A DNA stretch of 34,936 bases from Geminocystis sp. M7585_C2015_104. GTDB taxonomy: Bacteria; Cyanobacteriota; Cyanobacteriia; Cyanobacteriales; Cyanobacteriaceae. The position numbers and the translations under genes are program-made. Numbering within the stretch: the stretch's first letter is position 1; each line of letters begins with the position of its first letter. Shown here piece by piece: positions 8,384 through 17,726 of the stretch. Below the pieces are notes generated by a model. The model saw only the letters and a list, made by a program, of their open reading frames with translations. It did not search any database and had not been told where the DNA came from. The DNA is taken from NCBI GenBank assembly GCA_015295805.1, contig DVEF01000102.1, positions 1 through 34,936 of the forward strand. Reading direction: 5' to 3'.

Positions 8384-11300
8384 ATGAATGGGGGTGAGGG
8401 TTATACATATCCCATAAGTCAGATAATATCAACACAGTTTATACCCCTAAATGGGAATAATACCCCGGGAGAAGCAGGAGTAGGACTTGTGGCTAACCCC
8501 TATCCTGGGGGAGGGGGGGGAAATAATTATCTTCCGGAATACCCACAGGCTATTGACTTTAACCAGGCAAATATCTCCCCCTATAGTTATCAAGACGGAT
8601 GGGGTGGCATTGAGACAAGCTATGAAATTCTAGAAGAGGGAAATACCATAAAACTATCTGGAAATGCCTGGAAAAAAATCTATTACCCATACAATGTAAC
8701 TGAGGACACACTATTGAGTTTTGAATACCGCAGTCAAGGGGTAGGAGAAATACAAGGGATAGGAATAGAAACTGATGACATATACTCCCATTGGGATTTA
8801 AAATTTAGACTAGGGGGGACTGAAAGTGTCACTGGACTAGGAAACTTCAAATATGACTACACCCACCATCAGGGGAATGACTGGCAAAAATTTACTATCC
8901 CACTAGGTAATTACTATTCGGGAAACTTTAACTATCTAGTGTTATTCAATGACAATGATAATTCCGATTCCAACTCTGAGAGTTATTTTCGCAATCTGAG
9001 GATATATGAAAAGGATACCACTGCTCCTCAAGCAAGTATTGAAATACCTGTCTCTGTTTTTAGCGACGGGGAGTATCGTTTTTTTGTAACCTACACAGAC
9101 AACTTTTCCCTAAACCTAGCCACCATAGACAACTATGACATTAGAGTGAGGGGGGAAAACGGCTTTGAACAATTAGCTAAAGTAGTTGAAATAAACAGCA
9201 ACAATGGCAGCAATGTTAAAGTCACCTACTCCATCTCCGCCACAGATGGGAAATGGGATTTCAATGACAATGGCGTCTATCACTTTAGCCTAGAAAACAA
9301 TCAAATAGGCGATACCAGCGGCAATTTCCTCCAAGGCTTTACCCTAGCCAGTGTATATGTCAACAGTGTCATAGATTTCAACAAGGCTGATATCACTTCC
9401 TTTGCCACCAGGGATGTCTCCAAAATCCATCAGGTAGACGACGACGGCAAAACCATCACCCTGAGGGGGAAAACTTGGAAAGCCATTCCCCTCAATTATA
9501 CCGTTATTGACACCCCCAATCGCACCACCATCCTCGAGTTTGAATTCAACAGTAATCAAAGTGGATGGCTAAAGGGCATAGGTATTTCGACTACCGGTAA
9601 CTCCCTCACAAACAAGGATGTGATATTCAATCTCTTTGGTAACGCCACCCGCAACAATTATATACCCATAGAGTATCAGGGGGAAGGCTGGCAAAAGATT
9701 ACAATAGCTCTAGGTAAACATTACCAGGGTACCTTCAATTCCCTAGTACTCATCAATGACGATGGCAGCACCAAGGATATTAACTCATTTAGTGCCTTTC
9801 GAAATGTAAAGATTTATGACAGTTGGAACACGGCAACCCCAGTACAGCTGAACAATGTGGTAGTCAGCAATGTCAAAGCCAAGCAAAACCTGAGAAGAAT
9901 AAACTTCAATGACTTTGACATCACCGGTTATGACCCAAAAGAAGACCTGGTAGGCAGTTATACCATCATAGATGGTGGCAAAGGATTAACCCTGACCGGC
10001 AACAGCTGGAAAAAAATTGAATTACCTCGTACTATTACACCAGATACGGTACTCACCTTAGAATTCTACAGCAGCCAGGTGGGGGAAATACATGCCATAG
10101 CCTTTGACAATGACAATAGTCTCGCCAACGGGGTTGCCTTCGCCTATCAGATAGCAGGGAGTGAATACTGGCGAGAGGGCAGCCGCGGAAAACTGTATGC
10201 TAGAGGATATCAAGAGGGGTGGCGAAGCTATTATATCAGACTGGGGGACTACCTGACCGGAAATGTTCAATACCTCATCCTAATCAATGACGATGACACC
10301 AATGCCAGTGCCAACAGTTACTTTCGCAATCTGGAAATATACGAAGAAGGACAACTGGTCAACGGTGACGCCAATCATCGCTTTACCGTCAGCTATGCTT
10401 CCCCCAATGGCGTCAACCCAGCCACTTTGGACCACAATGACATCCGCGTCACTGGGCCTAACAATTTCAACCAATTAGCTAAACTCCTAGGATATAGGGT
10501 GAGAGAAGATGGCTCAGTATGGGCCACCTACCAAATAAGTCCCCCCACCTCCCTGTGGAACCCAAGCCACAACGGCCAGTATACCATAACCCTGGAACCC
10601 GGTCAAGTCTTTGCCAACAATGGCCAGAGTCTGCCCGCCAAAACCCTAGGCACTTTCCAAGTCAATGTAAGCCAGTTACCCCTAGAAGGAGTCACCCCCA
10701 TTTGGCATTCTGGATTTGAAAAAGGATATGCCATAGGCGAATGGCACTCTTATAACCAAAACTATTCTGACACAGGGGAGCCACTGCCGGGTAGAGGTTC
10801 CATGTGGACAGTCTTGTCAGCACAACAGGCTGCTGCCGAGGGGGTAGCTGTGGTGGAGGGCGATCGCATTTACAAAGGCCTGATTTATAACACCGCCCCA
10901 ACAAACCATCGTCCCTATCCGGTCATCCACGTGGACGAAGTATCTAAAAACTATGTAAATGTCCCAGTGAAGCCCATTGTCAACAGATTTTATGTGTGGG
11001 CTGATTGGAACCCGGATGTAACACGCAACGACTGGCAGCACCTGGTTACCTATGCCAATAAAGACAACTGGGGGACGGTTTTGGTTTTGGTGATTAACTC
11101 CCACAACCGAGTACAACTAAACCACCTACAAGCGCCTCTAGGCGGCTATGGAGGGGGCAATGGTTGGGAATACGTCAACCCCGCCACCATGCCCCTAAGA
11201 CAATGGGTACGTTTCACCACCTATCTAGACTATCAACAGGGGGTTCTATATGTATGGATGAATGGCCGACTCATTATCAGAGCAAGGGGGGGAAGACTGT

Positions 11301-11470
11301 TGGACGGACCCTCAGATTATCTGCTAAGGGCTCACTGGGGACTCTACGCCGGCGGCTACACTGATAATGGGGTGCAATACAACGACTCCATCCAACTCTG
11401 GACTCTAGACCAACCCCTGTCTGACCCCACCATGGAACCCCTCTCCCCCTACGATGGTCCCGGCTGGTAA
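8384..11470 (+). CDS. Large three-repeat beta-sandwich protein, probable polysaccharide-binding or lyase-like
   Basis: 1028 residues. Three copies of a domain of about 150 residues begin near residues 56, 330 and 510. They share a pattern of IDFN..DI, SW/TWKKI, T.L.FE..S...GEI.GIG and SYFRNL.IYE, with the flavour of a carbohydrate-binding beta-sandwich. Two further Ig-like domains carry NLATIDNYDIRV and NPATLDHNDIRVTGP signatures and lie before the second repeat and after the third. The C-terminal roughly 270 residues (from WHSGFEKG) look like a concanavalin-type jelly roll of the polysaccharide-lyase/LamG kind. No classical signal peptide, RTX repeats or membrane segment is visible, so the export route is unclear. 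The Gly-rich N-terminus contains an eight-G run (8513-8520). Location beside polysaccharide genes suggests that it binds or modifies the exopolymer. That function is inferred; enzymatic activity is not shown. Confidence 0.7.
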   Translation: MNGGEGYTYPISQIISTQFIPLNGNNTPGEAGVGLVANPYPGGGGGNNYLPEYPQAIDFNQANISPYSYQDGWGGIETSYEILEEGNTIKLSGNAWKKIYYPYNVTEDTLLSFEYRSQGVGEIQGIGIETDDIYSHWDLKFRLGGTESVTGLGNFKYDYTHHQGNDWQKFTIPLGNYYSGNFNYLVLFNDNDNSDSNSESYFRNLRIYEKDTTAPQASIEIPVSVFSDGEYRFFVTYTDNFSLNLATIDNYDIRVRGENGFEQLAKVVEINSNNGSNVKVTYSISATDGKWDFNDNGVYHFSLENNQIGDTSGNFLQGFTLASVYVNSVIDFNKADITSFATRDVSKIHQVDDDGKTITLRGKTWKAIPLNYTVIDTPNRTTILEFEFNSNQSGWLKGIGISTTGNSLTNKDVIFNLFGNATRNNYIPIEYQGEGWQKITIALGKHYQGTFNSLVLINDDGSTKDINSFSAFRNVKIYDSWNTATPVQLNNVVVSNVKAKQNLRRINFNDFDITGYDPKEDLVGSYTIIDGGKGLTLTGNSWKKIELPRTITPDTVLTLEFYSSQVGEIHAIAFDNDNSLANGVAFAYQIAGSEYWREGSRGKLYARGYQEGWRSYYIRLGDYLTGNVQYLILINDDDTNASANSYFRNLEIYEEGQLVNGDANHRFTVSYASPNGVNPATLDHNDIRVTGPNNFNQLAKLLGYRVREDGSVWATYQISPPTSLWNPSHNGQYTITLEPGQVFANNGQSLPAKTLGTFQVNVSQLPLEGVTPIWHSGFEKGYAIGEWHSYNQNYSDTGEPLPGRGSMWTVLSAQQAAAEGVAVVEGDRIYKGLIYNTAPTNHRPYPVIHVDEVSKNYVNVPVKPIVNRFYVWADWNPDVTRNDWQHLVTYANKDNWGTVLVLVINSHNRVQLNHLQAPLGGYGGGNGWEYVNPATMPLRQWVRFTTYLDYQQGVLYVWMNGRLIIRARGGRLLDGPSDYLLRAHWGLYAGGYTDNGVQYNDSIQLWTLDQPLSDPTMEPLSPYDGPGW

Positions 11471-11496
11471 ATCACTTCAATTCCCTGATAATCCCC

Positions 11497-11526
11497 TTGA
11501 CAGTCCTCCCACCGCCCTGCTAGGAT
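11497..11526 (+). promoter_or_regulatory. Sigma70-type promoter, element D
   Basis: TTGACA (11497-11502), an 18-nt spacer and TAGGAT (11521-11526), preceded by CCCC, 27 nt after the stop of the repeat-protein gene. A run of seven G follows the -10 directly. Downstream sequence can be aligned with element A (GGT..GGGA..TGTC.AAA), but the hairpin arms no longer pair. It points toward the 3' end of the convergent GT2 gene, so a product would be a short RNA or antisense transcript. Confidence 0.45.
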
Positions 11527-11695
11527 GGGGGGGCCGTTTACCAGGTGGGAATTTTTGTCAAAAACAATGAAGTGGAAAAAGTGTCAGCAAAGAGAAAGGG
11601 GCCGGGGATAGATGAGAATAGATATCATATGTAGTGGGAGGCAAAAGCATAACCGGCGGACTTTTCACCTAGTGCTAAGAAAAATCACCCAAAGC

Positions 11696-12607
11696 CTAAT
11701 TCTCAGCACCACCGGGAGGAGGAATAGTCTCCAAGGGTTTGCCAAGTCCTAGTCTGGCCATCTGCCAGGCGTGAAGAGACTTACGAAACTCTGGATCGTT
11801 ATAACGGGGCATTCTTTGTAACATGGCAAGAAAATAACCAACCACAATAAGAATTCCACCAATGATATAAGGCCTCTCCCACATGCGATAAAAACCAATA
11901 GCAAAGATGTAAAGGGGATGAGTACCCATGAAATACTGACCCCGGCCCCAACGTAATCTACCTGTAATAATACCCTTCTCGGAAGAACCCATCAGCCGTT
12001 GGTGAATGAATTGAAGATTGGGATCATCAATACTACGAGTGCGCCACCCCTTCATCCTAGCGCGGTGAAAGGCAATGCCATCCCAATGCACCTCCCTCAC
12101 AAAACCGCCGATGTCCTCAAAGCACTGTCGACGATAAAAGTTGATTTGTCCTGCCACCATGTCGTCAGCCATCCTCTCCTTAATTAGCTTTCCCCCCTCC
12201 AGTAAGTAAGGTTTGCCACTAGCCGCACCTAGGTGGGGATCTTTTTCAAAATAGGACAGAAGAGTAGCAAAATACTGGGGCTTGAACTCTAAATCTCCAT
12301 CCAGTTTCCCAATATAGTCGTAGTCTTTCGTTTTTAGCCTCTCATACCCGTAATAAAATGCCTCCACCACCCCCGGCCCCACTGAACGTTTCCCTCTATC
12401 CGGTTTTCTAACTACGTGAATCCACGGATATTGCGCTGCCGCCCGTGCTAAAATCTCCGGGGTGCGATCCGTAGAACCATCATCCACAATAACCCATTCT
12501 ACAGGAGTAATGGTCTGACTGACCACTGACTGGATAGTCTTCTCTAGGTACTTCTCCTCGTCACGCACAGGGGATATTAAAACAATTCTCCTACCTGGTT
12601 GAGTCAT
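11696..12607 (-). CDS. Membrane-anchored GT2-family glycosyltransferase
   Basis: 303 residues. The GT-A fold begins RIVLISPVRDEEKYL. VDDGSTDRT (about 41-49) and KLDGDLEF (101-108, metal-binding DxD) mark a GT2 enzyme. After RLRWGRGQYFMG comes one long hydrophobic segment near residue 245-265 that should anchor it at the cytoplasmic membrane. Such proteins add sugars in exopolysaccharide or glycolipid assembly. It is isolated on the minus strand, 33 nt downstream of livH, and probably belongs functionally with the polysaccharide genes to its left. The sugar donor is unknown. Confidence 0.85.
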   Translation of the reverse strand: MTQPGRRIVLISPVRDEEKYLEKTIQSVVSQTITPVEWVIVDDGSTDRTPEILARAAAQYPWIHVVRKPDRGKRSVGPGVVEAFYYGYERLKTKDYDYIGKLDGDLEFKPQYFATLLSYFEKDPHLGAASGKPYLLEGGKLIKERMADDMVAGQINFYRRQCFEDIGGFVREVHWDGIAFHRARMKGWRTRSIDDPNLQFIHQRLMGSSEKGIITGRLRWGRGQYFMGTHPLYIFAIGFYRMWERPYIIGGILIVVGYFLAMLQRMPRYNDPEFRKSLHAWQMARLGLGKPLETIPPPGGAEN

Positions 12608-12640
12608 GGCTATATCACCATTGTGATATTCAGGGGAAGA

Positions 12641-13495
12641 CTAAAAAATCCCCCTAGGACGTACCAGTAAAATCAAGATCATAATTAAAAGGGCTATTCC
12701 CAGTTTATAATCAGGCCCCACCAAAAATACACTCATCTCCTGGGCAACACCAATAATCAACCCCCCCGCAATAGCCCCATAAGGATTACCAATGCCCCCC
12801 ATTATAACAGAAGCAAAAATGGGCAACAGCAGAAACCATCCCATATTAGGACGTACGGCAGTAATTAAACCGTATAGCCCCCCCGCTAAAGCCGTCAAAA
12901 CACCCGTCACAACCCAGGTGAATAAGATTATCTGTTCCACATCAATACCTGATACCCTGGCTAAGTCTATATTGTCCGCTACTGCCCGCATCCCCTTGCC
13001 TATTTTAGTTTTTTGCAACAACAGGTGTAAACTAACAATGGCCACAATGGCCACCACAAACACTACCACCCAGTAGTAAGCAATCCTTATACCGCCTATG
13101 TCTAAAGCCTCCACCAGTGGCAGTCTATAATTTTGACTACTCCCACCCCAAATAAAGAGAATACCATTACGGACAAATAAGGCCAACCCAATAGACAAGA
13201 TGATAAGACTGGTACTTGTAGCCCTTTTTCGGCGCATCGGCCCCCACAATAACTGTTCCGCCACTAACATGAAAAAGGTAGTAGCCACCATCGCCAGTAA
13301 CAAAGACGGCCAAAAACTGATGCCCTGAGAATTTAGCCACCACGTCAAATAGGCCCCAAGGGTTAGAAAATCTCCATGGGCAAAATTGGAAAGACGTAAT
13401 ATGCCCAGGGTTAACGTCAACCCCACTGCCGCCAAGGCAATCACACTGCCCACCGCTATCCCATTGAAAAATGTCTGAACAAAGATTGCATCCAT
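12641..13495 (-). CDS. natD: Branched-chain/neutral amino acid ABC transporter permease (LivH/NatD type)
   Basis: A 284-residue membrane protein with about eight hydrophobic segments and the LivH-family start ...FFNGIAVGSVIALAAVGLTLTLGILRLSNFAHGDF. The coupling-loop region reads GKGMRAVADNIDLARVSGID. It forms, with a LivM/NatC partner, the transmembrane channel of a HAAT-family importer for neutral or branched-chain amino acids. An AAGGGG ribosome-binding site precedes the ATG. The LivM-type gene lies about 1 kb upstream on the same strand but is separated by infC on the opposite strand. No ATPase or binding-protein gene of the system is in this window. The symbol follows cyanobacterial N-I transporter usage and is less certain than the family. 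Confidence 0.85.
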   Translation of the reverse strand: MDAIFVQTFFNGIAVGSVIALAAVGLTLTLGILRLSNFAHGDFLTLGAYLTWWLNSQGISFWPSLLLAMVATTFFMLVAEQLLWGPMRRKRATSTSLIILSIGLALFVRNGILFIWGGSSQNYRLPLVEALDIGGIRIAYYWVVVFVVAIVAIVSLHLLLQKTKIGKGMRAVADNIDLARVSGIDVEQIILFTWVVTGVLTALAGGLYGLITAVRPNMGWFLLLPIFASVIMGGIGNPYGAIAGGLIIGVAQEMSVFLVGPDYKLGIALLIMILILLVRPRGIF

Positions 13496-13556
13496 GAATC
13501 CCCTTATGATGTCAACCTCTTCAACTCTATTGTATCCCTTACTAACTACAGCGGTA

Positions 13557-13577
13557 GTTGCCTCCTACAATGGCAAC
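13557..13577. promoter_or_regulatory. Inverted repeat between livH and infC
   Basis: GTTGCC (13557-13562) and GGCAAC (13572-13577) form a perfect 6-bp inverted repeat around a 9-nt centre, in the 185-nt divergent region between livH and infC. It could be an operator or an RNA hairpin. No activity can be read from sequence alone. Confidence 0.25.
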
Positions 13578-13680
13578 AAGCCATTATAATAATCATTAGA
13601 ATAAAATTAATCAACCATCTTACTACAACCGTAAAAGAATAAGTAATTTTGCCTACTGTCGGAGAAGAAAGTCAAAGCCT

Positions 13681-14220
13681 GTGACTTATAGCAACAAACG
13701 AACCAACCAAAAGGATTTGCCCAAAATAAACGAAAATATCCGCTACCCCAGAGTTCGACTAATTGACACCAATGGCGAGCAGTTGGGGATCTTTGACATT
13801 GAAGAGGCTAATCGTCTAGCGGAAGAAAGAGAATTGGACTTGGTACTGGTGAGCGAAAATGCCGATCCTCCTGTTTGTAAGATCATGGATTATGGGAAAT
13901 ACAAGTTCGAACAGGAGAAAAAGGCAAGGGCAATCCGCAAAAAACAACATACCGCCGAGATTAAAGAAGTTAAAATGAGTTACAAAATTGACGAACATGA
14001 CTATCAGGTGCGTTTAAACCAAGCAAGACGCTTTTTGGGCGCAGGAGACAAGGTCAAAGCTACCATCAACTTCCGCGGCAGGGAGGCACAACACACACAT
14101 CTGGGAGAGGAATTGTTAGAAAGGCTGGCAAAAGACTTGGCAGATGTGGCAGAGGTGCAACAAAAACCTAAAAAAGAAGGCAAAAATATCATTATGTTGT
14201 TATCTCCCAAAAAGTCCTAA
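13681..14220 (+). CDS. infC: Translation initiation factor IF-3
   Basis: 179 residues with both IF-3 domains. The N-domain contains [22 protein letters not shown], and the linker region carries [24 protein letters not shown]. The C-domain has [17 protein letters not shown] and [13 protein letters not shown]-3 binds the 30S subunit, prevents premature 50S joining and checks the initiator tRNA. The start is GTG, preceded by a purine-rich stretch. In many bacteria infC is followed by rpmI and rplT; here it stands alone on the plus strand between two minus-strand transporter genes. Confidence 0.97.
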   Translation: MTYSNKRTNQKDLPKINENIRYPRVRLIDTNGEQLGIFDIEEANRLAEERELDLVLVSENADPPVCKIMDYGKYKFEQEKKARAIRKKQHTAEIKEVKMSYKIDEHDYQVRLNQARRFLGAGDKVKATINFRGREAQHTHLGEELLERLAKDLADVAEVQQKPKKEGKNIIMLLSPKKS

Positions 14221-14455
14221 AACCCCAACACAACCCTCCCCTTTTTTTTACTACCCCGCCTCCGTTTTTTCACTATCACGGGACAGTAGACAGGGTTTTG
14301 TAGTACTTTTGTTGAAATAAATAACTTAATAGGGCTAAAAAAAGGGAAAATAGATTGATTTAGAGGCTATCCCCTCTGGCCAGGTGGTAAAACACATAAA
14401 AAAATTGCCTCCCATTGAGAAGAAAATTCAAAGGGGGAGCATAGTGAGTTTAGAG
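14221..14455. other. Intergenic between infC and livM 3' ends
   Basis: This is the convergent 3' region of infC and the LivM-type gene. T-runs at about 14243-14250 and 14265-14270 could help end infC transcription, but I see no strong hairpin before them. No gene is visible. Confidence 0.35.
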
Positions 14456-15685
14456 CTAGATGTTGAGAGAAAGTTCGCCCTTTTTGCCCAGAATGCCCTG
14501 AGGACGCCAAAGCATTAGTAGTATTAGGATTAGGCCAATAACCATTACTCGGAAGGAGGCAACCTGGGCGGAGGTGAAAAAAGGTAGACTGCCGAAGAGA
14601 AAGCGGGTAAGAGAATCATAAGCCCAAAAAATAATAGCCCCTAACAAAACACCAGCATTATTACCAGCACCACCCAGTACTACAATAATCCAGGCATTAA
14701 AAGTCATCAGAGGCTCAAAGCTAGAAGGGTAAATAGTAGTCAACTGCCAACTGTAAAAAGCACCAGCAACCCCGGCAATGCCTCCCCCCAACATAAAGGC
14801 TTGGAGTTTATACCAGAAGACATTTTTGCCAAGAGATATAGCCACCTCCTCATCCTCCCTAATGGCTTTTAACACCCTACCCCACGGCGAATGTACCAGA
14901 GTTTCTAACCCCCAGTAAACCACCGCCAAGGCAATTAAGGTTAATAACATCAGGCCGGCTTTATAAGTGTAGTTATAAAGGGCAATTACTCCATTAACAT
15001 AACAAACTAAGATAAAAATAACGGCAACGGCACCCCAAAAATAAGTGCTAAAACGACTAGGAGGTTGAAAACTTTTCCCTTGAATTTCCTGTGCCAGCTT
15101 TAGGCGTAATTTGAGGTTTTTAAACAGTTGCCAAAGGGCAAAAATTGCTAAGAAAGTAAGAGTGGCAATCATCACAAGTTTCCCAAAAAAATTCGGCTGA
15201 AAATTCCCCAAAGGCAAATTGTAACCCTGCAAACCAAAAGTGCCGTTAGTCAATTGTTCCTCATTTTGTACTATTAGACGCACCAACTCCCCGGCTCCAA
15301 TGGTAACAATCGCTAAATAGTCTTCTCTTAGTTTTATACTACTAAAACCAATAATTAAACCAAACAAACAACAGGCTAAAACCGCTATCAACATGGATAT
15401 AAACATTGGTACTCCAAGACGCATCTCCAACAAGACAGTAAAATAGGCGCCAAGGGTCAAAAAAGCCACATGGCCGAAGTTTATTAGCCCTGTAAACCCC
15501 CACTGCAAATTCAAACCCAAGGCAAAAAGGGCATAAATGCTAGCAGAAATTGTCAGGAAAACTAAATATTCAACCACCTTTTTTATTCCTACAGCTAAAT
15601 AGAGCCTACCAGTAATATTAGATTTTAATGGATTAACAACCCCATTCCCCAATTGTAAATTCCCACAGACCCTAATTTCCGGCAT
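14456..15685 (-). CDS. natC: Branched-chain/neutral amino acid ABC transporter permease (LivM/NatC type)
   Basis: 409 residues, about ten hydrophobic segments. Diagnostic LivM stretches are LFALGLNLQWGFTGLINFGHVAF, KLREDYLAIVTIGAGELVRL, and the ABC-coupling loop SPWGRVLKAIREDEEVAISLGKN. FNAWIIVVLGGAGNNAGVLLG follows. It pairs with the LivH-type permease to form the importer channel. The ATG at 15685 has a strong AAGGAGG only 2 nt away, giving a 36-residue hydrophilic extension. A GTG at 15577 (AGGA upstream) would start directly before the first membrane helix and is a real alternative. The gene is divergent from sixA with 74 nt between starts. Confidence 0.87.
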   Translation of the reverse strand: MPEIRVCGNLQLGNGVVNPLKSNITGRLYLAVGIKKVVEYLVFLTISASIYALFALGLNLQWGFTGLINFGHVAFLTLGAYFTVLLEMRLGVPMFISMLIAVLACCLFGLIIGFSSIKLREDYLAIVTIGAGELVRLIVQNEEQLTNGTFGLQGYNLPLGNFQPNFFGKLVMIATLTFLAIFALWQLFKNLKLRLKLAQEIQGKSFQPPSRFSTYFWGAVAVIFILVCYVNGVIALYNYTYKAGLMLLTLIALAVVYWGLETLVHSPWGRVLKAIREDEEVAISLGKNVFWYKLQAFMLGGGIAGVAGAFYSWQLTTIYPSSFEPLMTFNAWIIVVLGGAGNNAGVLLGAIIFWAYDSLTRFLFGSLPFFTSAQVASFRVMVIGLILILLMLWRPQGILGKKGELSLNI

Positions 15686-15759
15686 CCCCTCCTTGAGATT
15701 ACTGATATGATTAGTTGTTATATTCTAGATGGGAGTAGCTAAACCATAAAACCGAGAAC

Positions 15760-16254
15760 ATGAAAATGTATCTAGTCCGTCATGGCATCGCCGAATTGAG
15801 GACTCCTGAGAAGGATGACGCAGAGAGAATCCTCACTAAAAAAGGCATTGCCAAAACTCAAGAAGTGGCGGAAAAACTCAGCCAGAAAAATGTAAAATTT
15901 GACATAATCCTCACTAGCCCCTATGTGAGGGCAAAGGAAACGGCAATTATCCTCCAAAAAGCCAAACTAAGTAAACAATTGCAGGAACACCCGGCATTGA
16001 TGCCCGACGGGAATCTTCTAGAATTACTCAACTGGCTACAAACATCACCATACCACAGTGCAGAAAGTGTAGCCCTAGTAGGACACCAACCAGATCTGAG
16101 TCAATGGGCAGAACTTCTAATTTGGGGAAGGAGCGAAGAGAAAATTATTCTCAAAAAGGCCGGTATTATTGGTTTAAATGTCCCAGACTTGAACAACCCC
16201 CTAGGAAGGGCAGAAATGTTCCTACTGGTAAGTCCTAAGTGGATAATTGATTAA
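15760..16254 (+). CDS. sixA: Phosphohistidine phosphatase SixA
   Basis: 164 residues with the histidine-phosphatase superfamily signature LVRHG at residues 5-9 (the catalytic His is in RHG). ILTSPYVRAKETA follows, then the second conserved His in LVGHQPDLSQW. The length matches the SixA family, which removes phosphate from histidine in phosphotransfer domains or the PTS-Ntr protein NPr; the cyanobacterial partner is unknown. It is 59 nt upstream of the citrate synthase start and probably monocistronic or co-transcribed with it. Confidence 0.9.
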   Translation: MKMYLVRHGIAELRTPEKDDAERILTKKGIAKTQEVAEKLSQKNVKFDIILTSPYVRAKETAIILQKAKLSKQLQEHPALMPDGNLLELLNWLQTSPYHSAESVALVGHQPDLSQWAELLIWGRSEEKIILKKAGIIGLNVPDLNNPLGRAEMFLLVSPKWIID

Positions 16255-16313
16255 GGACAGGATGGAATAGAGTCAAAAATGATGTAAACCTAGTAGTCGA
16301 GGTATTGATTGCT

Positions 16314-17459
16314 ATGACAGAGTACACCTGCGAATTTCGACCCGGTTTAGAAGGCGTCCCAGTAGCCAAATCCAGCATCAGTTATGTGGATGGCCAAAAA
16401 GGTATACTGGAATACAGGGGTATCAACATAGAAGAATTGGCGCAAAAAAGTACCTTCCTAGAGACAGCCTATCTTTTGATCTGGGGAAAACTACCCACCA
16501 GGGAAGAATTAGACCAGTTTCAGGAAGACATAAACCGTCATCGCCGGATTAAATACCAAATCCGGGACATGATGAAGTGCTTTCCTGAAACGGGACACCC
16601 CATGGACGCCCTGCAAACTGCTGCCGCTGCTTTGGGACTGTTCTACTCCCGCAAAGCCCAGCTAGAAGAAGAATACATCAGAGAGGCAGTGGTGCGTCTT
16701 TTGGCCAAAATCCCCACCATTGTGGCAGCCTTTGCCCAAATCAGAGAAGGCAATGACCCCGTCCAGCCAAAGGAAAATCTTAACTATGCCGCCAACTTCC
16801 TCTACATGCTCACGGAAAGGGAACCAGAACCCCTGGAGGCCAGGATCTTTGATGTTTGTCTCATGTTACATGCGGAGCATACAATGAACGCCTCTCCCTT
16901 CTCCGCCATGGTAACCGCCTCCACCCTCACTGATCCCTATGCAGTAGTGGCTTCCGCTGTGGGCACCCTAGCCGGCCCTCTCCATGGGGGGGCCAATGAA
17001 GAAGTGTTGTTAATGTTGGAAGAAATCGGCTCAGTAAAAAACGTCCGCCCCTACATCGAACACTGTATCGAGAACAAAAAGAAAATCATGGGCTTTGGCC
17101 ATCGGGTCTATAAGGTAAAAGACCCCCGTGCTAAAATCCTCCAACAACTGGCAGAAAGACTGTTTGAACTCACCGGCTACGACGAATACTATGAGATCGC
17201 TTTGGAAGTAGAAAGGGTCGTAGAAGAAAAACTAGGTCATAAGGGGATTCATGCCAATGTGGACTTCTACTCCGGCCTAGTGTATCGGAAACTGGGTATC
17301 AAACCCGACCTGTTCACCTCCATGTTTGCCATCGCTAGGGTTGCCGGCTGGCTTGCCCATTGGAAAGAACAAATCTCCTACAACCGCATCTTCCGCCCCA
17401 CCCAAATCTACGTCGGCGAACACAACCTCCCCTATATCCCCATTGACGAACGCTCCTAA
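16314..17459 (+). CDS. gltA: Citrate synthase
   Basis: 381 residues. It condenses acetyl-CoA and oxaloacetate to citrate, the entry step of the (branched) TCA pathway and of 2-oxoglutarate supply for nitrogen assimilation. The catalytic triad is visible: His in GPLHGGANEEV (about 224), His in MGFGHRVYK (about 263) and Asp in HANVDFYSG (about 317). I use the ATG at 16314: GAGG lies 11 nt upstream, whereas the in-frame TTG at 16305 is only 2 nt from it. The gene is closed by a strong terminator at 17468. Confidence 0.97.
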   Translation: MTEYTCEFRPGLEGVPVAKSSISYVDGQKGILEYRGINIEELAQKSTFLETAYLLIWGKLPTREELDQFQEDINRHRRIKYQIRDMMKCFPETGHPMDALQTAAAALGLFYSRKAQLEEEYIREAVVRLLAKIPTIVAAFAQIREGNDPVQPKENLNYAANFLYMLTEREPEPLEARIFDVCLMLHAEHTMNASPFSAMVTASTLTDPYAVVASAVGTLAGPLHGGANEEVLLMLEEIGSVKNVRPYIEHCIENKKKIMGFGHRVYKVKDPRAKILQQLAERLFELTGYDEYYEIALEVERVVEEKLGHKGIHANVDFYSGLVYRKLGIKPDLFTSMFAIARVAGWLAHWKEQISYNRIFRPTQIYVGEHNLPYIPIDERS

Positions 17460-17467
17460 ACTCCTGC

Positions 17468-17498
17468 GGGCGTATGACGTAATGGTACGCCCCTTTTT
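17468..17498 (+). terminator. Intrinsic terminator after gltA
   Basis: Perfect 7-bp arms GGGCGTA (17468-17474) and TACGCCC (17486-17492) with an 11-nt loop, then CTTTTT. The same arms recur at 27627-27650 between ccmN and ccmM. Confidence 0.8.
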
Positions 17499-17726
17499 CC
17501 CCACCTAGTTAACATTTTTTTACCTCTCTACTTTTGCAGGCAGACGACAATGTGATAAATTTTTGGATAGGCCGGACATATATTTATTTTTTAAAAGGCC
17601 TTTATTTTAGTTTTTTATTATAAATATTTTGTTGTTTCTTTGGAAAAGCCCTTTATTTTTAACTCAAAAAAAGGGATAAATAGGCAGGATAGAAGCAGAG
17701 GAGATATTTGCGTTTTTGCTGGGTAT

